Assembly: GCA_017452945.1 (NCBI GenBank)
Contig: JAFTLD010000085.1
Span: forward strand, 1 to 45,618
DNA: 45,618 nt
Direction: 5' to 3'
From: Clostridia bacterium
GTDB taxonomy: Bacteria; Bacillota_A; Clostridia; Oscillospirales; CAG-272
A program made the position numbers and the translations under genes. Below are positions 10,527-18,544 of this stretch, piece by piece. The notes under the pieces were generated by a model. It searched no databases, was not told the DNA's origin, and was given only the letters and a program-made list of their open reading frames with translations. The number at the start of each line of letters is the position of its first letter. The first letter of the stretch is position 1.

Positions 10527-10838
10527 TTATTCACCCATGTAGTTGTAGTGAATAGTGGCAGAGATAAGATAACTATTATTCTCCTCAATGATAATAGCAG
10601 CCCATTCTTCCTCTGAACCTGTGTAGTATACATCAGTCAAAGAAGTGCAATTATCGAAAGCCTCTGAACCAATCTTGGTAGCACAATCAGAAATAGTGAT
10701 ACTCTCAAGACTTGTACAACCATTGAATGCATAATCCCCAATGCTTGTCGTCAAAGAACTGTCAGCACCAATAAAATTACCAAAATCCAGAATACTGATT
10801 TTTTCATTTCTTACTCCTAATTCAAAAATTCTCAGTTT
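10527..10838 (-). pseudogene. BspA-type LRR gene remnant
   Basis: The frame is open from 10838 (after an in-frame TGA at 10841-10839) to the stop at 10527. It encodes about four LRR_5-like segments, including TSIGDYAFNGCTSL, and ends with the short tail typical of BspA proteins. There is no ATG and no ribosome binding site for this frame; the only early start is a TTG at 10754. In another frame, an ATG at 10807 behind AGGAG opens an 18-codon reading frame, MKKSVFWILVILLVLTVL then stop, that looks like the start of a signal peptide. A promoter lies upstream. I read this as the promoter, signal start and last repeats of a gene collapsed by deletion and frameshift. Confidence 0.6.
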
Positions 10839-10864
10839 TCATAAAAACAAAATTACCTATTTTA

Positions 10865-10893
10865 ATATTACCACTTTTCAGAAATTCTGTCAA
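10865..10893 (-). promoter_or_regulatory. Sigma-A promoter of the LRR remnant
   Basis: TTGACA (10893-10888), a 17-nt spacer and TAATAT (10870-10865) on the minus strand. TTGACAGAAT and the flanking bases match the promoter of the giant protease gene, so the two upstream regions appear to be paralogous. Confidence 0.75.
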
Positions 10894-10934
10894 CTTCATT
10901 TTACAAATAAATCCAAATAAGTACCCTCCCCATC

Positions 10935-10963
10935 TTGCACAATTCAGCAAATTATGCTATACT
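10935..10963 (+). promoter_or_regulatory. Sigma-A promoter of the acyltransferase operon
   Basis: TTGCAC (10935-10940), 17 nt, TATACT (10958-10963). The implied transcript start lies at about 10970, downstream of the ATG at 10966. This supports the later ATG at 10993 as the real start. Confidence 0.75.
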
Positions 10964-10992
10964 GAATGTATCACACGCAAAGGATGACGATT

Positions 10993-11816
10993 ATGTACTA
11001 CAGACACGAGCTTGATTATCAATATCCCGAGAGGTGCGATGCGCACATGATCGAGGTCAAGGAGTTGCGTCAGATCAACTTTGACGAGAATTATCCTTAC
11101 CTGCAAAAAAGCTTTGCATACAAGTGCCTGCGCAGTGTCTATTGGCTGGGGCTGCAGACTATTGGCTTTCTCTTGGTCAAGATCACACACGGATTGCGCG
11201 TGTATGGGCGCGAAAATCTCAAGCCTTACAAGGAACAGCCCAAGGACGGTGCCATCACCATTGCCAACCACGTTTTCTACTTTGACCTGATCTGTGTACT
11301 GGCTGCCATCCGTCCGCACCTGGTCTACTTCCCTGCCTGGAAGGATAATCTCAACGGCTCCAATCGCATCTGGATCCGCATGTCCGGGGGCATTCCGATC
11401 CCGACGGGCAGCATCCGCTCCATGATCAAATTCAAGCAGGCAATGCAAGAGGTGCTTGAAAGTGACAAATGGATGCACTTTTATCCGGAGGGCTCAATGT
11501 GGCTGTTTTACCCCGATATACGCCCCTTCAAGCCCGCTGTTTTCAAATACGCAGTCAAGTATGACAGACCAATATCCCAATTTCCATGTCCTTCCGTCCG
11601 CGCAAGGGTCTGACAAAGTTTTTCACCAAAAAACCGCAGGTCGATCTGCACGTGGGAGAGCCGCTCTTTGCGGATAAATCTCTCTCCCCTGCCAAGGCTG
11701 CTCAAAAGCTGCAGCGTGATGCATATCACGTCATGCAAGTCATGAACGGCATTTTGCCAGGTGACCCCACATATAACACCGATCAGGATCCCGATCGGTA
11801 TCAGAAAACAATGTGA
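10993..11816 (+). pseudogene. PlsC-type 1-acylglycerol-3-phosphate acyltransferase, frameshifted
   Basis: The start at 10993 has AAAGGA 8 nt upstream. The first frame runs to a stop at 11613. It contains the acyltransferase motif NHVFYFD (H-x4-D) and a FYPEGS motif, as in enzymes that acylate lysophosphatidic acid at the membrane. Near 11567-11575 homology moves to another frame, which reads on as IPISMSFRPRKGL to 11816. One missing base in the Ile-Ile codons explains this. The joined product would be about 275 residues, normal for the family. It is the first gene of a four-gene operon, and the next start overlaps its stop. Either the gene is newly broken or the base was lost in sequencing. 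Both halves are otherwise intact, so I lean towards a recent or technical change. Confidence 0.8.
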
Positions 11817-12892
11817 ATATGAAAGATACTATCTACGACGTAGCCGTGATCGGTGCGGGCCCTGCAGGCTCGATTTTTGCTTGCGAGCTTGCAACGCGGA
11901 AGCCTGATACACGAATTGCACTGATCGACGGACAGACCGAGCAAAACGCCAAGCCCTGCGGGGGCTTGCTCTCCCCCGACGCACAAAAGGTTTTGGCTGA
12001 ATTTGAACTGACCTTGCCCAATGCCGTGCTTGCCGATCCGCAGATCTTTTCGGTGCATACCATTGACCTGACCGCGCACTGTACAAGGCTTTATCAGCGT
12101 CACTACCTGAATATGGACAGGCTTGCCTTTGACCGCTGGTTGCTTTCGCACGTACCGGAAAACGTGACCGTTATATCAGGCAGATGCGCGGATATTACAA
12201 GACACGGTGATTTTTCGATAGCACTGCACACAAATGCAGGTGTGCGGCAAATTACTGCCAAGGCTTTGGTGGGCGCGGATGGCGCATCTTCTATCGTACG
12301 GAGGCTTTTTTTCAAGCACCAGCCCTACAAATACGTTTCCATCCAACAATGGTTTGCCGGCAGTGACCCATCCATCCCCGCCTACGCCTGCATTTTTGAC
12401 AAGGCTACAAGCGACTCCTGCTCCTGGCTGATCCGTAAGGACAACTGCACCATCTTTGGCGGAGCGTTTGCAAAATCCGGCAGCAGAGAGGCCTTTGAGT
12501 CACAAAAAAAGCGGCTGGAGCAGCACCTTGGCGTGCAGCTTGGACAGCCGATCAAAACCGAAGCCTGTCAGGTATGCTCACCGCGCCGTATGCGCGACTT
12601 TATCACGGGAAAGGATGGCGTATATCTGATCGGAGAGGCTGCCGGTTTGATCAGCGCAAGCTCGTTTGAGGGCATCAGCTCAGCCATGCTTTCGGGCCGC
12701 ATGTTGGCCAAAGCATTTGAAAGTAACTCGCCCCATAAGATTGCAAAGACGTACTGCAAGGCAACACGACGCTTGCGGTTCAAGCTATACACAAAAACGT
12801 TCAAACGAAAGGTTTTGTGTTCCCCTTTACTTCGCATACTGATCATGAAAAGCGGTATACAAAGCATTCGTATCTATCAAGGAGGCAAATAA
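11813..12892 (+). CDS. FAD-dependent oxidoreductase, geranylgeranyl reductase family
   Basis: About 359 residues. The N-terminus carries the FAD-binding dinucleotide fold VIGAGPAGS at residues 12-20, followed by a PCGG motif typical of the geranylgeranyl reductase/FixC-like group. A later motif, GVYLIGEAAGLI, matches the second FAD-contact region (GD/EAAG). Family members reduce isoprenoid chains or act as halogenase-like or other monooxygenase-type flavoproteins; the substrate here is unknown. A GTG start at 11813 overlaps the stop of the upstream gene; an ATG at 11819 is the alternative. The last codons contain AAGGAGG, which is the ribosome binding site of the next gene. Position next to an acyltransferase may hint at lipid modification, but this is inference. 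Confidence 0.85.
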   Translation: MNMKDTIYDVAVIGAGPAGSIFACELATRKPDTRIALIDGQTEQNAKPCGGLLSPDAQKVLAEFELTLPNAVLADPQIFSVHTIDLTAHCTRLYQRHYLNMDRLAFDRWLLSHVPENVTVISGRCADITRHGDFSIALHTNAGVRQITAKALVGADGASSIVRRLFFKHQPYKYVSIQQWFAGSDPSIPAYACIFDKATSDSCSWLIRKDNCTIFGGAFAKSGSREAFESQKKRLEQHLGVQLGQPIKTEACQVCSPRRMRDFITGKDGVYLIGEAAGLISASSFEGISSAMLSGRMLAKAFESNSPHKIAKTYCKATRRLRFKLYTKTFKRKVLCSPLLRILIMKSGIQSIRIYQGGK

Positions 12893-13759
12893 ATGATCAT
12901 TGAAACAAACGTTACCAAGCTGCGCGACCCTTACGTAGTGGTCGCTGACGGTATTTATTACGCATACGGAACAGGCTGGCAATGCTACGTCAACAAAAGC
13001 GGAAAGCTTGACGGAGAATGGGTCAAATCCGAGGTCACACCTACCGTGATCGTGCCCGAAGATTTTGTCACACAGAACTGGGCGCCCGAGGTACACGTGG
13101 TAAACGGCAAATACTATATGTTCACCACCTATTTTTCGTCCAAGACTCAACATCGTGGCTGCAGCGTTTTCTGCTCCGAACATCCCGAGGGACCTTTCGT
13201 GCAGATCTCTGACGGCCATTTTACCCCCGACGATTGGGATTGCATTGACGCGACGCTTTACATAGACGAAAATGGTCAGCCCTGGAGCATTTTCGTACAC
13301 GAATGGACCTGCCGTCCCGACCGCGTGGGGCTGATGTCTGTCGCCAAAATGTCGGACGATCTGACGCACCTTGTAAGCGAGCCCGTGGATCTGTTCCGCG
13401 CGGACGACGCGCCCTGGGCTTCTGCAGGTGTGACCGACGGCTGCTTCATGTATCGCACCAAGGGCGGCAAGCTGCTCATGATCTGGTCGAATTTTGCCGC
13501 TGACGGCTATTGCGTCGGCATTGCCGAGAGCGAAAACGGCAGACCCGACGGCAACTGGATCCAGCGCGACAAACGCCTTTACGGCAAAACGGATGCAAAC
13601 TACCCCTATGACGGCGGTCACGGGATGATCTTTACCGACGTGGACGGACAGATGTATCTTTCCATGCACTCCCCCAACGATCCCGTGGGAGAGCGCGACA
13701 CGACCATGGTGTTCGTCAGCGTCCGGGAGCAGGACGACGATCTGATCGCGCAATACTGA
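12893..13759 (+). CDS. Glycoside hydrolase family 43 beta-propeller enzyme
   Basis: 288 residues with no signal peptide, so probably intracellular. It looks like a single GH43 five-bladed propeller. The catalytic base is Asp12 in RDPYV; the second acidic residue is Asp119 in DCIDATLY; and YDGGHGMIF near 239-247 is the usual metal/His motif. The expected acid Glu appears to be Asp182 in GVTDGCF, as seen in some GH43 subgroups, so I do not call it inactive. Family activities are arabinosidase, xylosidase or arabinanase; I cannot choose. The start follows directly on the upstream stop, with AAGGAGG 7 nt before the ATG. It belongs to the 10.9-14.8 kb operon. Confidence 0.88.
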   Translation: MIIETNVTKLRDPYVVVADGIYYAYGTGWQCYVNKSGKLDGEWVKSEVTPTVIVPEDFVTQNWAPEVHVVNGKYYMFTTYFSSKTQHRGCSVFCSEHPEGPFVQISDGHFTPDDWDCIDATLYIDENGQPWSIFVHEWTCRPDRVGLMSVAKMSDDLTHLVSEPVDLFRADDAPWASAGVTDGCFMYRTKGGKLLMIWSNFAADGYCVGIAESENGRPDGNWIQRDKRLYGKTDANYPYDGGHGMIFTDVDGQMYLSMHSPNDPVGERDTTMVFVSVREQDDDLIAQY

Positions 13760-13768
13760 TAAAGGCAG

Positions 13769-14806
13769 ATGAAAAGATATCAGACAGTTCCCTTGACCGA
13801 TGCTTTGATCACCATACTGGAAGCGTATTCGGTCGATCGGACACAGGCAGAGCAGCTTGTCAACACGCTGCTCATGGCAGATATGCGCGGGACACATTCC
13901 CATGGGCTTTCCGTTTTGCCTGCTTATATAAACAGGATCAAGCAAGGCGGATTTCTTTTGAGCGGCGAATGTCGGATCGTCCATCGCACAGACAGTTTTT
14001 GTATTGTGGATGCCGAAGGTCAGCTTGGCATGATCTCTGCTGCCTTTTGCATGCAGCTGGCTGTGGCAGAATGCCGACGCAGCGGCATTTACACGGTATT
14101 TTGCAGAAATGCCAATACGTTCGGTGCAGCATCCGCCTACGTAAAAATGGCAACGGACCAACGCATGATCGGCTTTTGCATGTCCAATTCCCCCTCGGCA
14201 ATGCCCGCATCGGGAGGTACGCGCAAGATCCTTGGCACCAACCCCTTTGCAGTCGGAATCCCCGCAAAGGAGCAAGCCCCTATCATTGTGGACATGGCAA
14301 CAAGCACTGTTGCGAAGTCAAGAATCAACGAGATCCGCAAAAGCGGCGGCACGATTCCCGAAGGATGGGCGGTGGATGCAAGCGGTCAACCCACAACCGA
14401 TCCGCAAGCAGCGATTGACGGTATGGTGTTACCCATGGCGGGACACAAAGGATATGCGATTGCATTGGTGATCGATATTCTGGCAGGCTTGTTGTCGGGT
14501 GCTGCATATCTTGATCACGTCAACCGCTTTTATGACAGTCAACCCACCTGCATGAATACGGGACAATGCTTTGTGGCCATTGATCCGACGCAAATCTACG
14601 GTGAATCCTTTTTTGAGGCCGTAGACGATTATATCCTTGAACTCAAGCAATCGGGGCAAGAGGTGCGTTACCCCGGCGAGAGAGCCGAGGCATGCTTAAA
14701 GCTTTGCGCGGACAAAGGCGTGGAATTGCCCGATGAAACGGCACAAGCCTTGCACGGACTTTTACACGAGCACGCTTTATCCGATGCGCTTGTTCCCTTT
14801 GCGTAA
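13769..14806 (+). CDS. Malate/L-lactate dehydrogenase family oxidoreductase (LDH_2)
   Basis: 345 residues, the normal length for this NAD(P)-dependent family, which is unrelated to classical Rossmann lactate dehydrogenases. Recognisable motifs are GTHSHG with the conserved His pair (residues 41-46), GTNPFAVGIP, DMATS and GHKGYAIAL. Characterised relatives oxidise malate, lactate, sulfolactate, ureidoglycolate or 2,3-diketogulonate, so the substrate is open. It follows the GH43 gene by 9 nt with a weak AAAGG site, and closes the operon before a strong terminator. With GH43 it could be part of sugar-acid use, but the first two genes of the operon do not fit that pathway. Confidence 0.9.
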   Translation: MKRYQTVPLTDALITILEAYSVDRTQAEQLVNTLLMADMRGTHSHGLSVLPAYINRIKQGGFLLSGECRIVHRTDSFCIVDAEGQLGMISAAFCMQLAVAECRRSGIYTVFCRNANTFGAASAYVKMATDQRMIGFCMSNSPSAMPASGGTRKILGTNPFAVGIPAKEQAPIIVDMATSTVAKSRINEIRKSGGTIPEGWAVDASGQPTTDPQAAIDGMVLPMAGHKGYAIALVIDILAGLLSGAAYLDHVNRFYDSQPTCMNTGQCFVAIDPTQIYGESFFEAVDDYILELKQSGQEVRYPGERAEACLKLCADKGVELPDETAQALHGLLHEHALSDALVPFA

Positions 14807-14812
14807 AAAATT

Positions 14813-14848
14813 GGGGCTGATCCAATCGATTTGGATCAGCCCCTTTTT
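14813..14848. terminator. Bidirectional terminator between convergent genes
   Basis: A perfect 13-bp stem (14813-14825 with 14831-14843) carries a 5-nt loop. TTTTT follows on the plus strand and TTTTTT on the minus strand. It ends both the plus-strand operon and the minus-strand lipoprotein gene. Confidence 0.95.
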
Positions 14849-14860
14849 CAGAGTATGAAA

Positions 14861-16075
14861 TTATTCGAATACGATAGAGGTAACAACGATCAGGTTTGCG
14901 ATGTAACCGAATGCGCCTGCTTCGTTTCTGAAGTCAAAGGTCAGATAGGTCTGGCCGTTGTACTCAACTGCACTCAGATCGATCTCAACGGTTCTCAGAA
15001 CCAAAGAAGCCTCGGACTGCTCATAGTTTGTATAAGTAATGATCGCATCCTGGGCGGGAGTATTTTCAAATGCAGTACCGTCCTGAACAGAGGAAGCAGT
15101 ATTGGTCAACATCACTCTCTTCTGCGTTGCATTGAACTCATTGTCATAGCTACCGGGATTACCGGCGGGATCGGTATAGTCACCGACCATATTGCCGTAG
15201 GTAACGGTCACCTTGGAGTACTTGGAGAGATCGATCTCACCAAGGTTGACAGAACCGTAATGCAGAACGATCATGGAATCGGTTGCGTTCAGCGCGGGAG
15301 TGGTAGCAAGGCCGTTGCCGGGCCAGAGGTTGGGGTAGCTGCCGCTGATGGAAACACTGTTCAGATCAACAGTCAGGGAGTTGTCAACCTTTACAAGCTT
15401 GAACTCATAAAAGGCTTCCTCATTGCCATTGGGATCCTTTGCAAGCAGTGCTACGGTATGCTCACCTGCTGCGAGATCTGCAACGGGAATATCGGAGAAC
15501 ATTCTTGCTGCACTGACGGCACCGGGTACGTTGCCTGCAGCAATGTGATCCAGCACGTCCTGACCTGCGGGGGTGGAGAAGCCCTCGGGATAAACGGCTG
15601 CAGCGTTATCGATCGCATAACCGATCACGCCTTCGGTTTCGGTAAAGTACGCTACCCAGCCTGCAACCTTGAGACAGTCAACGAGATGGTCAATCTCTGC
15701 AACCTTATTCCAGCTCTGGCCGTCGGGTGCGGTTGCAAAGAACAGGTTGTCCATATCGACCTCACCGTCGTAAACCTTACCCATTGCGTCAAAGGACAGG
15801 CCTGCGACCACCTTAACGGGCTCGACAACAGGCTCGGTGGTCACTTCCTCGGTGGAAGTTTCGGTGGAGGGCTGGGTATCGGTAGAGGGTTCGGTTTCAG
15901 TGTCAGCTTCAGTAGTAGTGTCAGCGTCGGGCTCGGTCTCGGTTTCGGTCTGAGAAGGAGCGTCCGTGGTGGTCGCTTCGGTAGACTCGTTCTCGGGCTG
16001 TTCGGGCTCCTTGCAAGCAACCAGAACAACAGAGAGGATCATGCAAAGCGCCAACAGAAGTGTCAGCTTTTTCAT
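14861..16075 (-). CDS. Secreted lipoprotein with Thr/Glu-rich linker
   Basis: 404 residues. A signal peptide ends in the lipobox LVAC, with Cys21 as the lipid-anchored residue. Residues about 25-90 are a low-complexity Thr/Glu/Asp linker that would lift the rest off the membrane. The C-terminal 310 residues look like beta-rich extracellular domains; a segment near 210-404 with WPGNGLATTPAL and DLSKYSKVTVTYG resembles carbohydrate-binding jelly-roll modules, but I do not recognise the family firmly. Start: AAAGGA 11 nt upstream. It has its own promoter and is a single-gene unit. The linker style matches that of the Cys-rich protein at 43.8 kb. Possible roles are glycan binding or surface scaffolding. 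Confidence 0.85.
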   Translation of the reverse strand: MKKLTLLLALCMILSVVLVACKEPEQPENESTEATTTDAPSQTETETEPDADTTTEADTETEPSTDTQPSTETSTEEVTTEPVVEPVKVVAGLSFDAMGKVYDGEVDMDNLFFATAPDGQSWNKVAEIDHLVDCLKVAGWVAYFTETEGVIGYAIDNAAAVYPEGFSTPAGQDVLDHIAAGNVPGAVSAARMFSDIPVADLAAGEHTVALLAKDPNGNEEAFYEFKLVKVDNSLTVDLNSVSISGSYPNLWPGNGLATTPALNATDSMIVLHYGSVNLGEIDLSKYSKVTVTYGNMVGDYTDPAGNPGSYDNEFNATQKRVMLTNTASSVQDGTAFENTPAQDAIITYTNYEQSEASLVLRTVEIDLSAVEYNGQTYLTFDFRNEAGAFGYIANLIVVTSIVFE

Positions 16076-16116
16076 AGCTTTGGGGTTCCTTTCGAAATTA
16101 ATATTTTTGTAAATCC

Positions 16117-16130
16117 GCCTCTTGCGAGGC
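16117..16130 (-). promoter_or_regulatory. Inverted repeat in the lipoprotein leader
   Basis: GCCTC and GAGGC flank a 4-nt loop just downstream of the promoter. It could be a 5' hairpin stabilising the mRNA or a short operator; I see no matching second copy. Confidence 0.35.
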
Positions 16131-16137
16131 TTTTAAT

Positions 16138-16166
16138 ACTTTACCACAATCCGGCAAATATGTCAA
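16138..16166 (-). promoter_or_regulatory. Sigma-A promoter of the lipoprotein gene
   Basis: TTGACA (16166-16161), 17 nt, TAAAGT (16143-16138) on the minus strand, about 60 nt upstream of the start codon. Confidence 0.8.
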
Positions 16167-16204
16167 TAATCTCTTGACAGATAATGCGAAAAATACAGAA
16201 ATCT

Positions 16205-18193
16205 TTACGATTTTGCGATCTTGCACCACACAGCACTATCACAATCCGGGAAATTCACGGAAAGCACACTTCCCTGCAGCTTTACGCTGTCAGCCGCACG
16301 TGCGGGATACATGGCGGCAAGCCTTGCATGCTCACCCACGTATTTTGAAAGATCGATCTTTGCCTCGGTCTGCTCACCCGTCTTCCATACCGCCAACAAA
16401 AGCGTGCCGCTCTCGGGCTCATGCATACCAAGCGACAAAATGCCCTTGTACGACATGCGCGCAAGCCCTGTGGGGTACACGGGATATGCTTTAGCCAACA
16501 GTTCGCGGTTTTGCTTGTAAAGATCGATTCCCTCCTTCATGAGCGCAAGATTCTGCTCGTCCGCACAGTCAATATGACCGGAGAGATAAATCGCCCCCGG
16601 CATGACCTGCACCATATTGAACACGGTGTTGTGGCCGTCCGCAAACTTTTCGGCAAATGCGGCACTCGGTGCAAAGACCTCGCGATGATCGATCGGCACG
16701 GGATAGGGATAGCCCCAAATACCCACGCGCTCGGGCGGCATACAAGCCACCAAGCCCTGCACCAGCGAGGGCATACGCTCATAGTATTCCTGGTCGCTGA
16801 CGCTTTGCATATAGAAATGCTTTTCGCTTTCATGGTCAGCTCTCATGCAGCCGGACGAGCAATTCTCGATCACAAGATCGGGAAAAGCCTCACACACGCG
16901 GTCGATTAGTGCCATAAAGGCAGCCTGATTGCGCTTCAGCTCCTCGGGAGAGGCCATACCGCACTCGCCGTCTATACCGATACCGATATTCTGATTGTAG
17001 TCGTTCTTGACAAAACGGATGCCCTGTCTGTAAAGACGCGCAAAGATGGAGAACACGTACTCGCAGACCTGCGGATTGCGGAAATCAAGGAATCCGCGCG
17101 TCTTACCAACCACTTTACCATGTCTGGTCAGACGTGCATTCGGGATCTTATCAAGCACCTTAGCCTTATCGCTGACGCTCTCAACCTCCAACCAGCAGCC
17201 CGGCAGCATGCCCTTGCTTCTGATATATGCAAGAATGCCGTCAAAGCCACCCTCGCCGAACAAGCCGTCCTCCTGCCCGTAATCACCGAGATTATCCCAA
17301 GAGCCGAACCATCCCGCATCGATGACGAAATATTCACATCCGACAGCCGCAGCCGCGTCGATCAGCGGTATCAGCTTTTCGCGTGTGGGCAGCGCCCACA
17401 GGCAGTTCATGTAATCGTTGAAGCATACGGGGACAACACCGTCCGGGAATGCGCGCAGCATACGCGCACGCTTGTATGCGGTCAGCGCTGCAACCGCCTC
17501 TTCAAAGCCACCCTTGACCTTGCCGTACACGGCAAGCGGTGAGGTATAGCTCTCACCCGGCTTCAGATCGTAGTACCAGCCGTCGTGGCGGTCATGACAC
17601 CCCGAAAGCAGCACGTCCAGCCAAAGGTCATCGCGATAACCGCCCACGCTGACCTCGATGAACCACGAAGCAGAGGTAGCGATCTCAAAATACCATGTTT
17701 CGCCAAGCTCGGTATCCTCTAACATGATCATAGGATAGTGGCGGCAGGTGGTCCAGGAGCCTATGCTGCCAATGCGCCAGGCTCTTTGCGTGTTATGGTT
17801 ATACGTGGGGTATACACCGAAATCCTCAATGTATCCGCTGCGCCATTGCCCTTCTCCCTGCCAGGAGGAATCGCACATATGCAAAACAAAGCGGCGAGAG
17901 TGCCAAGGGCTGCCCTGTTTGCCGATCCCCGTAACATAGCCCGAGGAAAGTCTGTCCAAAACAAGGCTTTCGTGTCCTGTATTCTGCACGGTAGTGATAC
18001 TCTCATAAGTGTTACCGTCAAAAGGCAGGCACTGCACCTGTACCTCGGCATCATATCCTGCAAGGCGGTATGTGTACGTATCGTTTTGCACAGCGGCAGG
18101 CTCTGCGGTCATCGCCTCGGTTTCGCGGCTGTGATAATCATCGTTATGCGCTGCATTGACGCTCAAATAATAAAGAGGGTGATTGGAAAGCAT
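16205..18193 (-). CDS. Alpha-galactosidase, glycoside hydrolase family 36
   Basis: 662 residues, typical GH36 length: an N-terminal beta-sandwich, a central (beta/alpha)8 barrel and a C-terminal beta domain. The nucleophile is Asp398 in FVKNDYNQN and the acid/base is Asp453 in CSSGCMRAD. VIDAGWFG near 290 is the barrel-entry motif of the family. It should release alpha-1,6-galactose from raffinose-type sugars or galactomannan. No signal peptide is seen, so it is probably cytoplasmic, which implies uptake by a transporter not in this window. Start: AAAGGAG 8 nt upstream of the ATG. It has its own promoter at 18224-18252, placed directly after the last phage gene, so it is probably not part of the phage operon. 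Confidence 0.93.
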   Translation of the reverse strand: MLSNHPLYYLSVNAAHNDDYHSRETEAMTAEPAAVQNDTYTYRLAGYDAEVQVQCLPFDGNTYESITTVQNTGHESLVLDRLSSGYVTGIGKQGSPWHSRRFVLHMCDSSWQGEGQWRSGYIEDFGVYPTYNHNTQRAWRIGSIGSWTTCRHYPMIMLEDTELGETWYFEIATSASWFIEVSVGGYRDDLWLDVLLSGCHDRHDGWYYDLKPGESYTSPLAVYGKVKGGFEEAVAALTAYKRARMLRAFPDGVVPVCFNDYMNCLWALPTREKLIPLIDAAAAVGCEYFVIDAGWFGSWDNLGDYGQEDGLFGEGGFDGILAYIRSKGMLPGCWLEVESVSDKAKVLDKIPNARLTRHGKVVGKTRGFLDFRNPQVCEYVFSIFARLYRQGIRFVKNDYNQNIGIGIDGECGMASPEELKRNQAAFMALIDRVCEAFPDLVIENCSSGCMRADHESEKHFYMQSVSDQEYYERMPSLVQGLVACMPPERVGIWGYPYPVPIDHREVFAPSAAFAEKFADGHNTVFNMVQVMPGAIYLSGHIDCADEQNLALMKEGIDLYKQNRELLAKAYPVYPTGLARMSYKGILSLGMHEPESGTLLLAVWKTGEQTEAKIDLSKYVGEHARLAAMYPARAADSVKLQGSVLSVNFPDCDSAVWCKIAKS

Positions 18194-18223
18194 ATAAGAT
18201 ACTCCTTTACAGTAGTTATCTTC

Positions 18224-18252
18224 ATATTACTCCACAATCACCCATTTGTCAA
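18224..18252 (-). promoter_or_regulatory. Sigma-A promoter of the GH36 gene
   Basis: TTGACA (18252-18247), 17 nt, TAATAT (18229-18224) on the minus strand, in the 62-nt gap after the phage module. Confidence 0.82.
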
Positions 18253-18255
18253 GAG

Positions 18256-18543
18256 TCAGGACAAAAAATATCCTGCCAATGCACTCCCGAAGGCACCGAG
18301 AACGGCAGATGCCGTATACCCGATCACGTGCTCAATCAGCAGCCGCGGACGGCTCTCCAAAGCAGCGATCCTTTCCTCCTGACGCTGTGCGAGACGGTCG
18401 TACCGATCCACCATTTCGGTCAGCTTGATGGTGCATTTTTCCAAGGAATCGATCTGATCCCCATGCTTGCCAAGCCTTGCTTCAATACGCTCATGCCGCT
18501 CCTCGCACAGCACCTGCTTATAATCCTGTCTGTTGCCCGTCAT
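18256..18543 (-). CDS. Small phage membrane protein, XhlA/holin-accessory-like
   Basis: 95 residues. A long charged helix, probably coiled coil, runs over residues about 10-65. One C-terminal membrane segment rich in Ala, Gly and Val follows (about 72-94). This matches the build of XhlA-type proteins, which assist holins in phage lysis, though the match rests on topology and context only. AAGGAG lies inside the upstream gene, whose stop is one base before this start. No partner holin or endolysin follows, so a lysis role would be incomplete. It is the last gene of the phage operon. Confidence 0.65.
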   Translation of the reverse strand: MTGNRQDYKQVLCEERHERIEARLGKHGDQIDSLEKCTIKLTEMVDRYDRLAQRQEERIAALESRPRLLIEHVIGYTASAVLGAFGSALAGYFLS

Positions 18544-18544
18544 C

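Noticed and set aside
14831..16177. A 448-codon plus-strand frame opposite the lipoprotein gene
   Set aside because: The lipoprotein frame has signal peptide, lipobox, ribosome binding site and promoter; the other strand has none and its Gly-rich part mirrors the Thr/Glu linker.
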